Origin: Nephrocerus scutellatus
Taxonomy: Eukaryota; Arthropoda; Insecta; Diptera; Pipunculidae
Assembly (NCBI GenBank): GCA_947095585.1
Contig: OX352761.1
Location: 57,396,432-57,460,431 of the forward strand
DNA length: 64,000 bases
Direction: 5' to 3'
Positions within the stretch are counted from its first letter, which is position 1. Every line of letters starts with the position of its first letter. Under the pieces are notes generated by a model. It was not told where the DNA came from. It searched no databases and saw only the letters and a list, made by a program, of their open reading frames with translations. Positions 45,476 to 56,153 of this stretch are shown here, in pieces. The position numbers were made by a program, and so were the translations under genes.

Positions 45476-46000
45476 ATATGAGGCCCAAGGGGTGCATATG
45501 TATATCTCCGATGACAACACTACCTATTAAATTTTGGGGCCCCTCGGGCCTCATATATATACATATATATATATTTTACAAAATTTACCCGATTTTCATC
45601 AAATGTTATATACATGTGTATCTTCGCTGGGCCCACGGGCCCGGGGTCGTGAGGACCCATACAAATTTTTTTAATTTTTTAAAAAAATGAACCCGATTTT
45701 CTTCAAATTTTATACACATGTGTGTGTATCTCCGATGGACAAAAGCCCACGGGCCCGGGGTCGTGAGGACCCATACAAATTTTTTTAATTTTTTAAAAAA
45801 ATGAACCCGATTTTCTTCAAATTTTATACACATGTGTGTGTATCTCCGATGGACAAAACTTTTTGTAAAATTTTTGTTGTGAACAGCCCTGTGGCCCGGG
45901 GGGTGCCCATGAATTTTTTTAAAATTCAATTTTTCTTAAATTTTTAAACACATGTGTTTCTCCGATGGATAAAACTTTAAAAACATAATTTGTATCTCCT
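45476..46000 (+). repeat. Cluster of GC-rich modules, 114-bp period
   Basis: Modules share GCCCACGGGCCCGGGGTCGT (45631 and 45745, 114 bp apart), AACCCGATTTTCTTCAAATT and TACACATGTGTGTGTATCTC followed by CGATGGACAAAA. More diverged modules flank these at 45476-45630 and 45860-46000. An inverted repeat with 17-base arms and one mismatch lies at 45476-45492 and 45540-45556. The cluster starts exactly where duplication B ends. Confidence 0.8.
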
Positions 46001-46169
46001 ATTAGAGAATTTACATGAAAAATTTAAATTTTTATGGGTTGTTTTTTAATTTCTTCTTTTTGATACTCGTTTCCATCCGCCTTTTGGTGACGTCACCTCC
46101 TAAATAAACTGTTAAAAAAATTAAACCAATTCTTAAAAGCAAACCAATCTAATATAAGTTATTCTCTTC

Positions 46170-46860
46170 TCTTTCAAGACAAAAAATTGTTTGGCACTTT
46201 AATCCACCAGGTGCTCCTCACTTGAATGGGCATTGGGAAGCAGCCGTAAAATTAGCGAAGACGCATCTCAAAAGAGTCGCTGGTGATTCTATAATGTCAC
46301 TTGAGGAATTCGGCACTCCGATGACCGGTATTGAGAGTATCCTTAACTCTCGACACCTATGCGCGAATGTTTCATCCTCCGATGATGTAGATGACTTGAT
46401 TTTAACGCCAGCACACTTCGCCATAAGTCGAGCTCTGCATACGTTACCCAATGATGATCTGGTAAACAAAAAATTGTCAGCGAAGGCCAGGTGGGACTTA
46501 ATCAAGAAGCTGAAGCAGCATTTTTGGGTCCGGTGGCATCGAGGCTATTTATTTAGCTTACAACGGAGAACGTAATTTACTGAAAAGCATGAAAATTTCA
46601 AGCTCGGCGACTTGTAATTATAATAGATGAGCACTTTCCTTCGGCGAGATGGACAATAGGGCGGGCTGTTCAGCTGCCTCCGGGAAGTGATAACAAAGTG
46701 CGAGTAGCTACAGTCAAAAGAGCGGGCGGAACAAACAAGCGACCTATTCATAAATTGTGCGTAGTTCCAGTAAAAGCGATATTTCAAGGCCAGCGGTATG
46801 TTTCGCTGTATATACAGCATAATATTAAATTGCGTCTGAAAGAAGAAAAATCATGTATAA
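46170..46860 (+). pseudogene. BEL/Pao integrase C-terminal fragment, copy 1
   Basis: Reads IVWHFNPPGAPHLNGHWEAA with the third catalytic Glu of integrase (HWE), TPMTGIESILNSRHLCA, DDLILTPAHFAISRALHTL and KLKQHFWVRWHRGYLFSLQR, the usual end of the Pao integrase core. A stop at about 46573 interrupts it. The DUF5641-type tail follows: FKLGDL, FPSARWTIGRAVQLPPGSDN, VRVATVKRAGGTNKRPIHKL and CVVPV. Everything upstream of the Glu is missing. The intervening stop and a second stop (TTGTAA near 46614) rule out translation. Confidence 0.82.
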
Positions 46861-47076
46861 GTATTATTGTATTTTATATTAAATGTAATTATACTTATCT
46901 TAGGTAAGGTGATTATGCCATTTGTCTGAAAGTAGAAATTATAAACAAGTTTAATTAATCATTATAAAGGGAAAAAAAATCGTACTCACCAAATTAAAGC
47001 AAATGGATTATGACATTTGTGAAATTTGGTATGTATGTGCGATCTGAGATTTGAATTACTAGTGCCAATCAAAACC
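46861..47076. other. Non-coding link between Pao tail and LINE 2
   Basis: AT-rich; no gene. It ends in TTGAATTACTAGTGCCAATC (47055-47074). This site matters because the equivalent site in unit C2 carries the hAT-like insertion; here it is empty. Confidence 0.6.
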
Positions 47077-48290
47077 GAAATTATTATATTGCGAGGAAAA
47101 GACTGACCTTTCCCAAACAAACGGGAGTCACCCAAGACGAGGCACTAGCCCAGTGCCAACAAAAATCAAGGACAGGACTATTTCAACAACCATCAAACGG
47201 AGCCAATCAAACGACTCCAATCCGAAAACCCACGGAAAAGGAACAGGCAAGCATGCCCCATATTAATAGAAAATGAAACATCCAGCACCACGGAAAAAAC
47301 TGGTCCAAGCGATGAAGTGGCAACAAGTGGATCAAAGACAGTGCAAAGGTACAGTGACATCACAAAAGCTATTAGGTTGGCTATTACTGACCAGTACTTC
47401 CCTGATGTCAAACAAACGGCACAGAAGTCAAAGATCCAGAACCACATAATGGACGCAGTAGCCGAGCTCCCCTTAGATGGTATAAGCTCTAATTTCCTGC
47501 GCTGCAGAACCAGAAATGGGTGGCTTTCTGTGAGCTGCGCTGATGAAGACATGGCAACATGGATAACTGAGACAATCCCAACTCTAAAACCATTGGAAAA
47601 TGCCAATTTGAAAATCGTCGTGGAGGATGAAAGCCCTCGCCACCAAATTATTACATTTATCTGCCGCATAGTAAAAATGAATCAAAATAGAAAACAAAAA
47701 AATAAGCAGGCGCCTAGTGTTCCAGAACAAAGTGCTACGGAACGGAGATTGGAAGATACTGTCACGCAAACACAGAGAAAACGATTATCTCCAAATTACT
47801 GTCTCAGCCTCGCCAATAATAGCGGAGACCTGAAAGGCTCCAACTACAGAGTAAACTGGCTCTTTGGGTCTGTATACTTCAGATTCAAAAAAGAACAAAA
47901 AAGAAGTAAAGAAGCAATGGAAGCTGGACCCAGCAAAGGGCCATCAGGACCAGGGCAACCCAGCCCACCATTTCTACAATCAAGCCCGATGTCTGACCAC
48001 GGAAATCCAACTCAGGATACAGGGTCGATAGGGCAAATAAAATAAACAAGGCCAGACAATCCAAAAGCACGGCTGCAAAGAAGCATATACAGCCTCCCGT
48101 GAGCTCAACAGCACAGGGCCCTCATGATAGACAAATAAGCCCAACTTGCGCACATAATGCTGAAGAGTATGCAGATAAATGTGCCATGCCATGGACCAAA
48201 AATGAAAAAAATTTTGGGGATCCCAAACAAACTGGGTAAGTTGATTACAGAAAAAGAAATGAGAGACCCAGGACAGCAATCCTATGTCAC
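47077..48290 (+). pseudogene. LINE 2 ORF1 (Gag-like), copy 1
   Basis: The start of the frame is disturbed by a one-base loss near 47158. The long frame 47317-48045 contains IRLAITDQYFPDVKQTA, DAVAELPLDGI, NGWLSVSCADEDMATWITET and LKPLENANLKIVVEDESPR, which fit the DUF4780 domain of insect LINE ORF1. A basic Gln/Lys-rich linker and a Pro/Ser-rich tail follow, and related frames continue to about 48240. The likely role is RNA binding in the element RNP. It ends at TAA 48043-48045. Confidence 0.68.
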
Positions 48291-49130
48291 CACTCATTCA
48301 AAATGTACTTCTTAAACCAATTTATTTCCAGAGACCTAACCCTGATCTCCATAGAGATGCATTTTATAAAACAAAAGGACGTGGCAACCTTGCCGCTGCC
48401 TACTTCCATGGAGAGGAAGAAGACCCACATCCGTAATTAATACAGAGCTTTTTATAATACAGCATAGCTCACAACCAAAAATTTTTGATAGGATGCGATG
48501 CAAACGCTCGCCACCTAGTCTGGGGTAGCACCAATACCAACTCAAAGGTGAGCAACTTCTTAATTATTGCCTATCAAAAAACATTATAATAAATAACGTG
48601 GGAAGTGATGCAACCTTCATAAACGCTATACGGAGAGAGGTACTGGACCTCACCTTATCAGATATAAGTACGACCAGTGCGATCCAGAATTGGCATGTAA
48701 TGAAGGTGGCATCATTCTACGACATATGTACATCCATTTTAATATTGAAACTCCCAACTGGGTTCAATTTATTATAAGAACTCCCAACCACATCAAATGG
48801 CAAGTCTACCTAGACTCACTAGAATTCAATCTAATAGGCATTCGCACCACTATTAGCTCGATTGTAGATTTAGATAGCACTTCTAACGACCTCACCGAGG
48901 GAATTACAAATGCCTATCACACAAGCTGTGATGCAGCTCACGTCAGAGGCACAAGAGATGTTCCCTGGTGGAACCACGATCTCGAAGACTCGGAAGCTCT
49001 TTAACAAGGCCAAACGATCAAATACCGATCAAAAACCGAACTGCTTTAACAAAATACAACGCTGCATTAAGAAACAGCAAAAGGAACAGCTGGAGAGAAT
49101 TCTGTGAAAGTATTGAAAAGCTGCCAGCAG
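48291..49130 (+). pseudogene. LINE 2 endonuclease, copy 1
   Basis: Broken frames give GNLAAAYFHGEEEDPHP, FLIGCDANARHLVWGSTNTN, GEQLLNYCLSKNIIINNVGS and REVLDLTLSD, the middle and end of an apurinic-type endonuclease. A frame at 48690-49004 gives the linker (HIKWQVYLDSLEFNLIGI, VPWWNHDLED). The N-terminal catalytic part is missing. It is related to, but clearly different from, the endonuclease at 39274. Confidence 0.7.
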
Positions 49131-50520
49131 CATGTCGACTATAGAAAGTTCTCTCTATTGATCACAGAAATCCACTTAGTTCAGTCAGAACACCAAATGG
49201 CGAAGAAACTCTTGAGTACTTAGTAAAAAGTAATTTCCCAAACTGTCTAATACTAAGCAACCAAGAAGAAAACGAGGACCTTAACTCACATCCTTATCAT
49301 ATCTTTGCAGAGTCCTACAAGCTCTCTAATAGGATATTCACCACTGTAGGAGTTCGCTGGGCAGTAAACTCCTTCGGACCATACAAATCCCCATGTGGAG
49401 ACGAGATATACCCGATCCTTCTGCATCGTGGCATAAACATAATAAAAACTACACTCTTAAGACTCTACAAAGCTAGCTATAGCTTAGAATACGTCCCAGG
49501 GTGCTGCAGAGAAGTGCGAGTGATTATCTTACCAAAAGCAGGGATACCAGGTCTTACAGGCCAATCAGACTCACATCATTTATACTTAAAGCCATGGAGA
49601 AAATATTAGGTCACCACATAAGATCCAACATACTCCAACGAAACCCTCTTAAACCCAGCCAACATGCGTATCAGACTGGAAAATCGAAGACACACTTCGA
49701 AGTAGAGAAATGCTAATATGCGCCTTCATTGACATTCAAGGCGCGTTTGACAACACTAACTTCGAAGCAATTCAAATACAAGCCAGAACCAGGATAATAT
49801 ACTATTCTATCATAGGATGGGTCAGGAAATTTTTTATTTTTTTTTATAATTTTATAATGTGCACCCTTATAATGCTTAGCACAGCGTGGGCGTTAGGAAA
49901 TTAGGGAGAGGAAAGGATGAGATGTCTATGCACGCGTATCTTAAACGACTGCAGATCATAAAAATGCGGAAACACAGAATCAGGCAAATCATTCCACATA
50001 ACTATCGTGCGGCTAAAATTATAGGAAAATTCTAGCCTCGTTCGGTGGCTAACTCATCACAGTACCGGCAACCAGAGGCTGTCCACAAGGCGGAGTCCTA
50101 TCACCATTTCTGTGGCTACTGGTGATGGACCAACTACTTTTATCACAAACATTAGCTATGCGTGCGTGGTAAATTCGGGAGTACGATAGCAGAACGCATG
50201 AAATAGTAAACAAATGGTGTTGAGAGGTTGACCTAAGTGTTAACCCAGACAAAATAGTATGCACCGTCTTCACAAAAAGGAAGAAAATAACTCTTCCCAC
50301 AATAATATTCCAAGGCAAAACTCTCCAAACAATGCCAGAAGTCAAATACCTGGGAGTCCAAAAACGTACATGGAACTCTCATGTGTCATACATCACCAAC
50401 AAAGCTAATAAAGCTTACTTCACTTGCCCACGTATGTTCAGCTAAACGCGGGGAATAAACCCGCAAATAACTCTATGGCTATACCAAAGCATTATCAGAC
50501 CCAGGCTCTCATACGCAGCC
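49131..50520 (+). pseudogene. LINE 2 reverse transcriptase, copy 1
   Basis: FGPYKSPCGDEIYPILLHRG, then YVPGCCREVRVIILPKAG, RPIRLTSFILKAMEKILGHH and (next frame) CAFIDIQGAFDNTNFEAIQI, which carries the first catalytic Asp. The RT is then interrupted by a reverse-oriented LINE fragment (49829-50050) and resumes with GCPQGGVLSPFLWLLVMDQL, VDLSVNPDKIVCTVFTKRK and EVKYLGVQK. The YADD region is degraded. A 16-base loss at about 49543 is private to this copy. The RT ends abruptly at 50520, where the GC-rich module starts. Confidence 0.72.
49829..50050 (-). mobile_element. 5'-truncated LINE fragment inserted in LINE 2 RT, copy 1
   Basis: On the minus strand this reads HRTRLEFSYNFSRTIVMWND then LPDSVFPHFYDLQSFKIRVH, the motif order of the extreme C-terminus of Jockey/CR1-type ORF2 proteins, then a stop, a short 3' region and an A-rich tail (T-rich on + at 49828-49858). 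A truncated 5' end with a tail at the 3' end is the mark of target-primed reverse transcription. No clear target duplication found. It was present before the array expanded, since copy C2 also has it. Confidence 0.75.
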
Positions 50521-50680
50521 CTGATTTTCTTCAAATTTTATACACATGTGTGTGTATCTCCGATGGATAAAACTTTAGCAAAATTTTTGGAGTGATCGGC
50601 CCTGAGACCCGAGTGGTGCCCAAGTACATTTATAAAAATTAGCCCGATTTCCTTAAAATTATAAACACATAATTTGTATC
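50521..50680 (+). repeat. Dispersed GC-rich module at start of unit C2
   Basis: TTCTTCAAATTTTATACACA, TATCTCCGATGGATAAAACT, GAGTGATCGGCCCTGAGACC, then TAGCCCGATTTCC. It joins directly to the truncated LINE RT. Confidence 0.75.
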
Positions 50681-50849
50681 TCCTATTAGAGAATTTACAT
50701 GAAAATTTTTAATTTTTATGGGTTGTTTTTTAATTTCTTCTATTTGATACTCGTTTCCATCCGCCTTTTGGTGACGTCACCTCCTAAATAAACTGTTAAA
50801 AAAATTAAACCAATTCTTAAAAGCAAACCAATCTAATATAAGTTATTCT

Positions 50850-51500
50850 CTTCTCTTTCAAGACAAAAAATTGTTTGGCTTTTTAATCCACCAGGTGCTC
50901 CTCACTTGAATGGGCATTGGGAAGCAGCCGTAAAATTAGCGAAGACGCATCTCAAAAGAGTCGCTGGTGATTTTATAATGTCACTTGAGGAATTCGGCAC
51001 TCCGATGACCGGTATTGAGAGTATCCTTAACTCTCGACACCTATGCGCGAATGTTTCATCCTCCGATGATGTAGATGACTTGATTTTAACGCCAGCACAC
51101 TTCGCCATAAGTCGAGCTCTGCATACGTTACCCAAGGATGATCTGGTAAACAAAAAATTGTCAGCGAAGGCCAGGTGGGACTTAATCAAGAAGCTGAAGC
51201 AGCATTTTTGGGTCCGGTGGCATCGAGACTTTTTATTTAGCTTACAACGGAGAGCGTAATTTACTGAAAAGCATGAAAATTTCAAGCTCGGCGACATTGT
51301 AGTTATAATAGATGAGCACTTTCCTTCGGCGAGATGGACAATCGGGCGGGCTGTTTAGCTGCCTCCGGGAAGTGATAACAAAGTGCGAGTAGCTACAGTC
51401 AAAACAGCGGGCGGAACAAACAAGCGACCTATTCATAAGTTGTGCGTAGTTCCAGTAAAAGCGATATTTCAAGGCCAGCGGTATGTTTCGCTGTATATAC
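50850..51500 (+). pseudogene. BEL/Pao integrase C-terminal fragment, copy 2
   Basis: Same motifs as copy 1, with Trp-Leu-Phe before NPPGAPH, GDF in place of GDS, and RDFLFSLQRRA. In this copy the DUF5641 start reads GDIVVIIDEHF without the second stop seen in copies 1 and 3, but the stop after SLQRRA (about 51257) remains, and a TAG replaces CAG in the AVQLPPG motif (about 51355). Confidence 0.82.
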
Positions 51501-51741
51501 AGCATAATATTAAATTGCGTCTGAAAGAAGAAAAATCATGTATTAGTATTATTGTATTTTATATGAAATGTAATTATACTTAACTTAGGTAAGGTGATTA
51601 TGCCATTTGTCTGAAAGTAGAAATTATAAACAAGTTTAATTAATCATTATAAAGGGAAAAAAATCGTACTCACCAAATTAAAGCAAATGGATTTTGACAT
51701 TTGTGAAATTTGGTATGTATGTGCGATCTGAGATTTGAATA

Positions 51742-51749
51742 ACTAGTGC
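51742..51749. repeat. 8-bp target-site duplication (left) of the hAT-like MITE
   Basis: ACTAGTGC at 51742-51749 and again at 56800-56807. In units C1 and C3 the same place holds a single ACTAGTGC (47062-47069; about 61511-61518). Confidence 0.92.
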
Positions 51750-51962
51750 TAGAGTTGGGTCGTTCCGGACCTATATAGTTCCTGGAACTATGTCCTCTGT
51801 CGGAAACGTTTCCTATCTTTCCGAAAACTGAACCATAGCATATCCATATAGTTAGTTCCGAGTGCACAGAACGTATCAACGTCGTAAACGAATGAAACGA
51901 AAGAAAAGAAACATATGTCTTTCTTTTTTTGGACGGAAACTACACATGAACATGGTGAAATA

Positions 51963-51967
51963 AACGC
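51963..51967. repeat. 5-bp target-site duplication (left) of the Copia element
   Basis: AACGC at 51963-51967 and at 56387-56391 flank the two LTRs. Five bases is the normal length for Copia integrases. Confidence 0.92.
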
Positions 51968-52200
51968 TGTTAGATTATATAAATAAAAAGACCGATGATT
52001 AATATATATTACCGATTAAACAAAATAACTTTTATTATAATTGTATAATGCGTGATGTTTGCAATATGAACAAGGAGGAAGTGAAACAAAAACATAACAT
52101 ACTGAAAAGTCGAACTACTTTTAGCTTTAACTTTTCACTATTGTCGCCATCTATTAACAATAATACTAATTAAATTGAATTTAAACTACGTTATCCAACA
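51968..52200 (-). repeat. Copia 3' LTR (233 bp)
   Basis: On the minus strand starts TGTTGGATAACG and ends TAATCTAACA. I found no difference from the LTR at 56154-56386. Confidence 0.95.
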
Positions 52201-52216
52201 TTCCTCCTCAAATTTA
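52201..52216 (-). other. Copia polypurine tract
   Basis: On the minus strand, AATTTGAGGAGGAA immediately precedes the 3' LTR, between the end of the coding frame (52236) and the LTR. Confidence 0.75.
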
Positions 52217-52235
52217 ATTACATTAATGTTTTGAT

Positions 52236-55200
52236 TTATTTTAGTCCACACAAATTGCGAAAATAAGCCAGTTTGGTTCCAGATAATGGCTTTGTACACA
52301 TGTCCGCAATCATTTCTTCCGTTGGACAATATTGACATTCAACGATCCTCTTTTTTATGCAATCTTTAGTGAAATTACATTGTACGTCAATATGTTTCGA
52401 CCGGTTGGTGAAACCTTCCCGAAAAATTAGTGCTAAGCAGCTTTGGTTATCTTCATACATCACAGTTGGATCGACGACATCTATTTTAAAATTACGCATA
52501 AGAGCACGTAACCAAATTACCTCACGGCAAGCCTCTGTTAAAGCTATAAACTCTGCTTCGGTTGAAGATAGAGCTACACAAGTTTGCTTTTTGCAACTCC
52601 AACTGATAACTGATCCAAAAAACATAAAAATGTAACCACTGTTAGATTTTCTATCTGATCGATCTTCGGCCCAATTGGCATCTGCGTATCCAATCAGTTT
52701 TACATTGTCACTACCATTTAAAATCAGCTTCAATTTTATGGTGCCTTTCAAATATTTTACCACTCGCTTTAATTCATCCCAATCTTCTTGAGTTGGATTA
52801 ATTGTTTTTTGAGCTAATATTGCGACACTTGCTGCTATATCAGGACGTGTATTAATTGATACAAACAAAAGACATCCCATAAGTCTTTGATATTCAATAT
52901 TATTTAACAATAATTGAGATGATGGACCCTTTTGATATTCGACCTTCAATGGCATTTTAGAACATTTCGAATTTTCCAATCCAAATCGTTTGATAATTTG
53001 ATTTATGTAAGATGTTTGACTTATTTGATAGATATTATCAATAATTTCCACTTCAATTCCAACGTAACATTTGATTTGTCCTAAACTGTCAATTTGGAAA
53101 CTTTTATTGAGATTATTTTGGACTTCTTTGATTTCGTTGATTTGCTTACTGGCTACTATTATGTCATCAACGTATATAATTATATAACAACTGCCATTTT
53201 TATTATGTCTGGTGAATAGACATGGATCTTCGTCACTTTGCACGAAACCAGCTTCGACCATAACTTTATTGAGCGCCAAGTTCCATACTCTTGCTGATTG
53301 TTTTAATCCGTATAGGCTCCTCCTTAAATGACATACTAAATTTTTGTTTTCGACTTCAAAACCCGGCGGCTGATTCATATAGATTTCTTCTTTGAGCTCA
53401 CTATTTAAGAATGCGGTTTTTGCATCTAGGTGATGTACCAATAACTTCTCTCTACTAGCAATCGTCAATAACAAACGGAATGTGGTTTGTCGTGCCACTG
53501 GTGCAAATACTTCGTCGTAGTCAACACCAAATCGCTGCGAAAATCCTTGAGCAACCAATCGAGCTTTGTATCGCACAACGCTGTCATCCGCATTCGATTT
53601 TAGTTTAAAAACCCATCTACATCCGACTGTTTTTCGATCAGCTGGTAATTTAACAATTTCCCAGGTGCCATTTACTTTGTGTGCATTCATTTCGTCGTTC
53701 ATCGCTTGTAGCCATTCATCTTTATGGTCAGAATTTAAGACATCGTTAATTGTTTTTGGCTCAGAAACAATTAAATTAACTTTATTTATATTTTCGATTA
53801 ACCGCTTCGGTGGAACACCTTTGTTGACTCTTGATGATCTACGAATACTTAAATAATTTTCGTTGTTGCTTTCATCCGCTTCTGATTCATTATTTTGTTG
53901 GTCATCTGGTTCATTTTCTTTATTGTCCGAATTATGGTTATCATCGTTTTCTTTATTTGCATAATTTGATTTGATTTCATTGGGATTCGATTCGATTGGA
54001 TCGTCGGCAAAACGCACGTCACGACTTATTAATAATTTTCGTGCAGAACGATCATAACATCTATATGCTTTAGATTCCAAATCGTAACCCATAAAAATTG
54101 CTTCCACTGCTTTTGAATCCAATTTGCTCCTTTTCTCTTTTGGTACATGTACATAGCATTTCTGTCCAAATATATATAAATTTTGCAAATTTGGCATATT
54201 GCCGCACCACAACTCATATGGTGTTTTTGGAATCGACTTAGATGGCAATCGATTTTGGAGAAATGTTGCCGTCATAACTGCTTCGGCCCAAAAAATATGA
54301 TCTAAATTTGCATTGGCTAACATGGAACGTGCCATTTCAATCAAGCTTCTATTTTTGCGTTCCGCAACGCCGTTTTGCTGTGGCGAATATGTAGCTGTAT
54401 ATTGAATGCTTGTTCCGATACCTTTAAGATAGCCAACGACTCGTTTATCGGTATACTCTGTACCTCTATCAGATCTGATGATCTTTGGATATTGCGAAAA
54501 CTTTGTCTTTGATAATGCTACATATTCCTTTAACTTATCAACACATTCAGATTTATGCTTTAGTAAATAAATCTTCGTATAACGTGAAAAATCGTCAATG
54601 AATGTAAGGATGTAACGATTACCATTGTGTGATGCAGTCTGCATCGGACCACATAAGTCTGTGTGTACCAGATCCATCGGTGCCTTGGTTGACGTCATTG
54701 AAACTTTCGGAAATGGCGTTCTCGACATTTTCCCTTTTAGACAGGATTCACAAATATCGCTGCAATTGCATTTTCTGACCTTCATACCGCTCACTAAATT
54801 CTGATTGTCCAAATGCTTTATGATATTTATATCTCTATGTCCGAGAATTCGATGCCACTGATGTGCACATAGAGTACGCTCACCGTTTACCATATCGACC
54901 TTATGCATTTGCCTCAGACGGTATTGATTACCAAAAACCTCGCCAATATTATTGATTTTATTATTCCTCTTGATGAATACTTCGTTTTTGGTAAATTCAA
55001 CATTTATACCTTTTCTTGCCAATTGTTTCACTGACAAAATGTTAGACGAAATTTCCGGAACGTATAAAACATCTTTTATTATGGCTGACATTGGTTTATT
55101 TCTATGATCGCAGAATTGGACATTTACTGTACCTTTACCTATCGACCAGTATTCTTTATTATCGGCAACACGAATGCTTTCATTATAATTTGAGATAAAA

Positions 55201-56066
55201 TCAACAAAATCTCCTTTGTTATTGCTAATATGACACGTAGCTCCTGAATCAATAATCCAGTTACTTGATGAGCCATTTTCCTTATGTGTCACTATAAACA
55301 ATTGATTATTGTCTGAATTGTCAATTGTATTCGCTTTATGCATCTCTGTTGAATTCTTCTTATGTAACTTCTTTTTGGACCACTTTTCATATTTTCTGCA
55401 TTCACTTTTAATATGGCCTTTCTTTTTGCAAAAGAAACATTCCAAGATGCCTGAATCGACTTTCAGAACATTACCACATGCGCCACCAGATTGATTGTCA
55501 CGATCCAATTTGTGTTTATACTCTTCAATCAATTTCGCTTGCACAATTTTTAAATTTAACTCGCTTGCTTTTTGTGTTTGTAGCGCTGTAACCACAGTAT
55601 CATAGCTGCATGGTAGTTGTCCAAACAATAGACCGATCTGCCATTTTTCAGACAATTTCTCTTCACCGAGTGCATCTATCCTTTGAAACATATCTGTCAG
55701 CCAATGAATATGCTTCTCCATGTTGCCACCTTCATCGAGTTTACGTGTGCAAATTTCTTTAATTAATTGAACGCTATTACTACCTGCACTTTTTTCGTGA
55801 TATTCCATTAATGCGTTCCACATCGATTTAGCAGATGTTAAATGGTCTCTTATATGCACAAATTGACTGTCCTCGATATTTAATCCAATACTCGAAACTG
55901 CATTCGTGTTTGCCTTTGTCCATTCAGGTGTTATTGGTTCTGGAGCATCAGATATAATCGCCGTCCACGAATTTTCTTTTTGCATTAACAATTGCATTCG
56001 TAATTTCCAATTGAAATAGTTATCGTTGTTTAATTTATCGAAATGATATTTTATTTCGGTAGACAT
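52236..56066 (-). CDS. Copia Gag-Pol polyprotein, 1276 residues, intact
   Basis: One open frame from ATG 56066 to the stop at 52236. Gag spans about 1-230, with a zinc knuckle C210-C213-H218-C223 (CFFCKKKGHIKSEC). Protease has D273-S274-G275. Integrase has H405, H410, C439 and C442 in the zinc domain and catalytic D470, D533 and E569, with exactly 35 residues between the last two. An acidic Asn/Asp/Glu-rich linker (about 690-745) precedes RT, which has LDAKTAFL (about 880-887) and YVDD (965-968). RNase H has D1129, E1170 and D1206. The protease processes the polyprotein in the particle, RT/RNase H copies the RNA, integrase inserts the DNA. No separate Gag stop or frameshift is visible; how Gag is made in excess (splicing, as in Drosophila copia) cannot be seen. 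Confidence 0.97.
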   Translation of the reverse strand: MSTEIKYHFDKLNNDNYFNWKLRMQLLMQKENSWTAIISDAPEPITPEWTKANTNAVSSIGLNIEDSQFVHIRDHLTSAKSMWNALMEYHEKSAGSNSVQLIKEICTRKLDEGGNMEKHIHWLTDMFQRIDALGEEKLSEKWQIGLLFGQLPCSYDTVVTALQTQKASELNLKIVQAKLIEEYKHKLDRDNQSGGACGNVLKVDSGILECFFCKKKGHIKSECRKYEKWSKKKLHKKNSTEMHKANTIDNSDNNQLFIVTHKENGSSSNWIIDSGATCHISNNKGDFVDFISNYNESIRVADNKEYWSIGKGTVNVQFCDHRNKPMSAIIKDVLYVPEISSNILSVKQLARKGINVEFTKNEVFIKRNNKINNIGEVFGNQYRLRQMHKVDMVNGERTLCAHQWHRILGHRDINIIKHLDNQNLVSGMKVRKCNCSDICESCLKGKMSRTPFPKVSMTSTKAPMDLVHTDLCGPMQTASHNGNRYILTFIDDFSRYTKIYLLKHKSECVDKLKEYVALSKTKFSQYPKIIRSDRGTEYTDKRVVGYLKGIGTSIQYTATYSPQQNGVAERKNRSLIEMARSMLANANLDHIFWAEAVMTATFLQNRLPSKSIPKTPYELWCGNMPNLQNLYIFGQKCYVHVPKEKRSKLDSKAVEAIFMGYDLESKAYRCYDRSARKLLISRDVRFADDPIESNPNEIKSNYANKENDDNHNSDNKENEPDDQQNNESEADESNNENYLSIRRSSRVNKGVPPKRLIENINKVNLIVSEPKTINDVLNSDHKDEWLQAMNDEMNAHKVNGTWEIVKLPADRKTVGCRWVFKLKSNADDSVVRYKARLVAQGFSQRFGVDYDEVFAPVARQTTFRLLLTIASREKLLVHHLDAKTAFLNSELKEEIYMNQPPGFEVENKNLVCHLRRSLYGLKQSARVWNLALNKVMVEAGFVQSDEDPCLFTRHNKNGSCYIIIYVDDIIVASKQINEIKEVQNNLNKSFQIDSLGQIKCYVGIEVEIIDNIYQISQTSYINQIIKRFGLENSKCSKMPLKVEYQKGPSSQLLLNNIEYQRLMGCLLFVSINTRPDIAASVAILAQKTINPTQEDWDELKRVVKYLKGTIKLKLILNGSDNVKLIGYADANWAEDRSDRKSNSGYIFMFFGSVISWSCKKQTCVALSSTEAEFIALTEACREVIWLRALMRNFKIDVVDPTVMYEDNQSCLALIFREGFTNRSKHIDVQCNFTKDCIKKRIVECQYCPTEEMIADMCTKPLSGTKLAYFRNLCGLK

Positions 56067-56136
56067 TTTATTTTCCTTTACACCGCAGTAGACACAATTA
56101 ACAAATTATATATTTAAAAATTTTCTTTGCTTGGGT

Positions 56137-56153
56137 CAACTGGGCCCATAACC
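56137..56153 (-). other. Copia primer-binding site
   Basis: On the minus strand GGTTATGGGCCCAGTTG follows the 5' LTR directly. It matches the internal initiator-methionine tRNA site known for copia (TTATGGGCCCAG). Confidence 0.85.

Larger units (their letters stand above)
45810..50520. repeat. Tandem unit C1 (4.7 kb)
   Basis: Contains a GC-rich module, BEL/Pao integrase tail and LINE 2 (ORF1, endonuclease, RT). At 50521 the module starts again directly after LINE RT sequence. The offset between equivalent points of C1 and C2 is 4684 bp. Confidence 0.88.

Noticed and set aside
45606..45929. Minus-strand frame with a repeated RRYTHMCIKFEENRVHFF motif
   Set aside because: The repeat in the protein is only the 114-bp DNA module read in reverse.
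46130..46190. Pyrimidine-rich tract ending in AG just before the Pao integrase tail, suggesting a spliced domesticated exon
   Set aside because: All three copies carry an in-frame stop between the integrase and DUF5641-like parts, so a conserved host exon is not supported.
47193..47669. Minus-strand 158-codon frame opposite LINE 2 ORF1, also at 56936-57412
   Set aside because: It is the antisense shadow of the DUF4780-like coding region; hydrophobic appearance comes from the complement of a hydrophilic protein.
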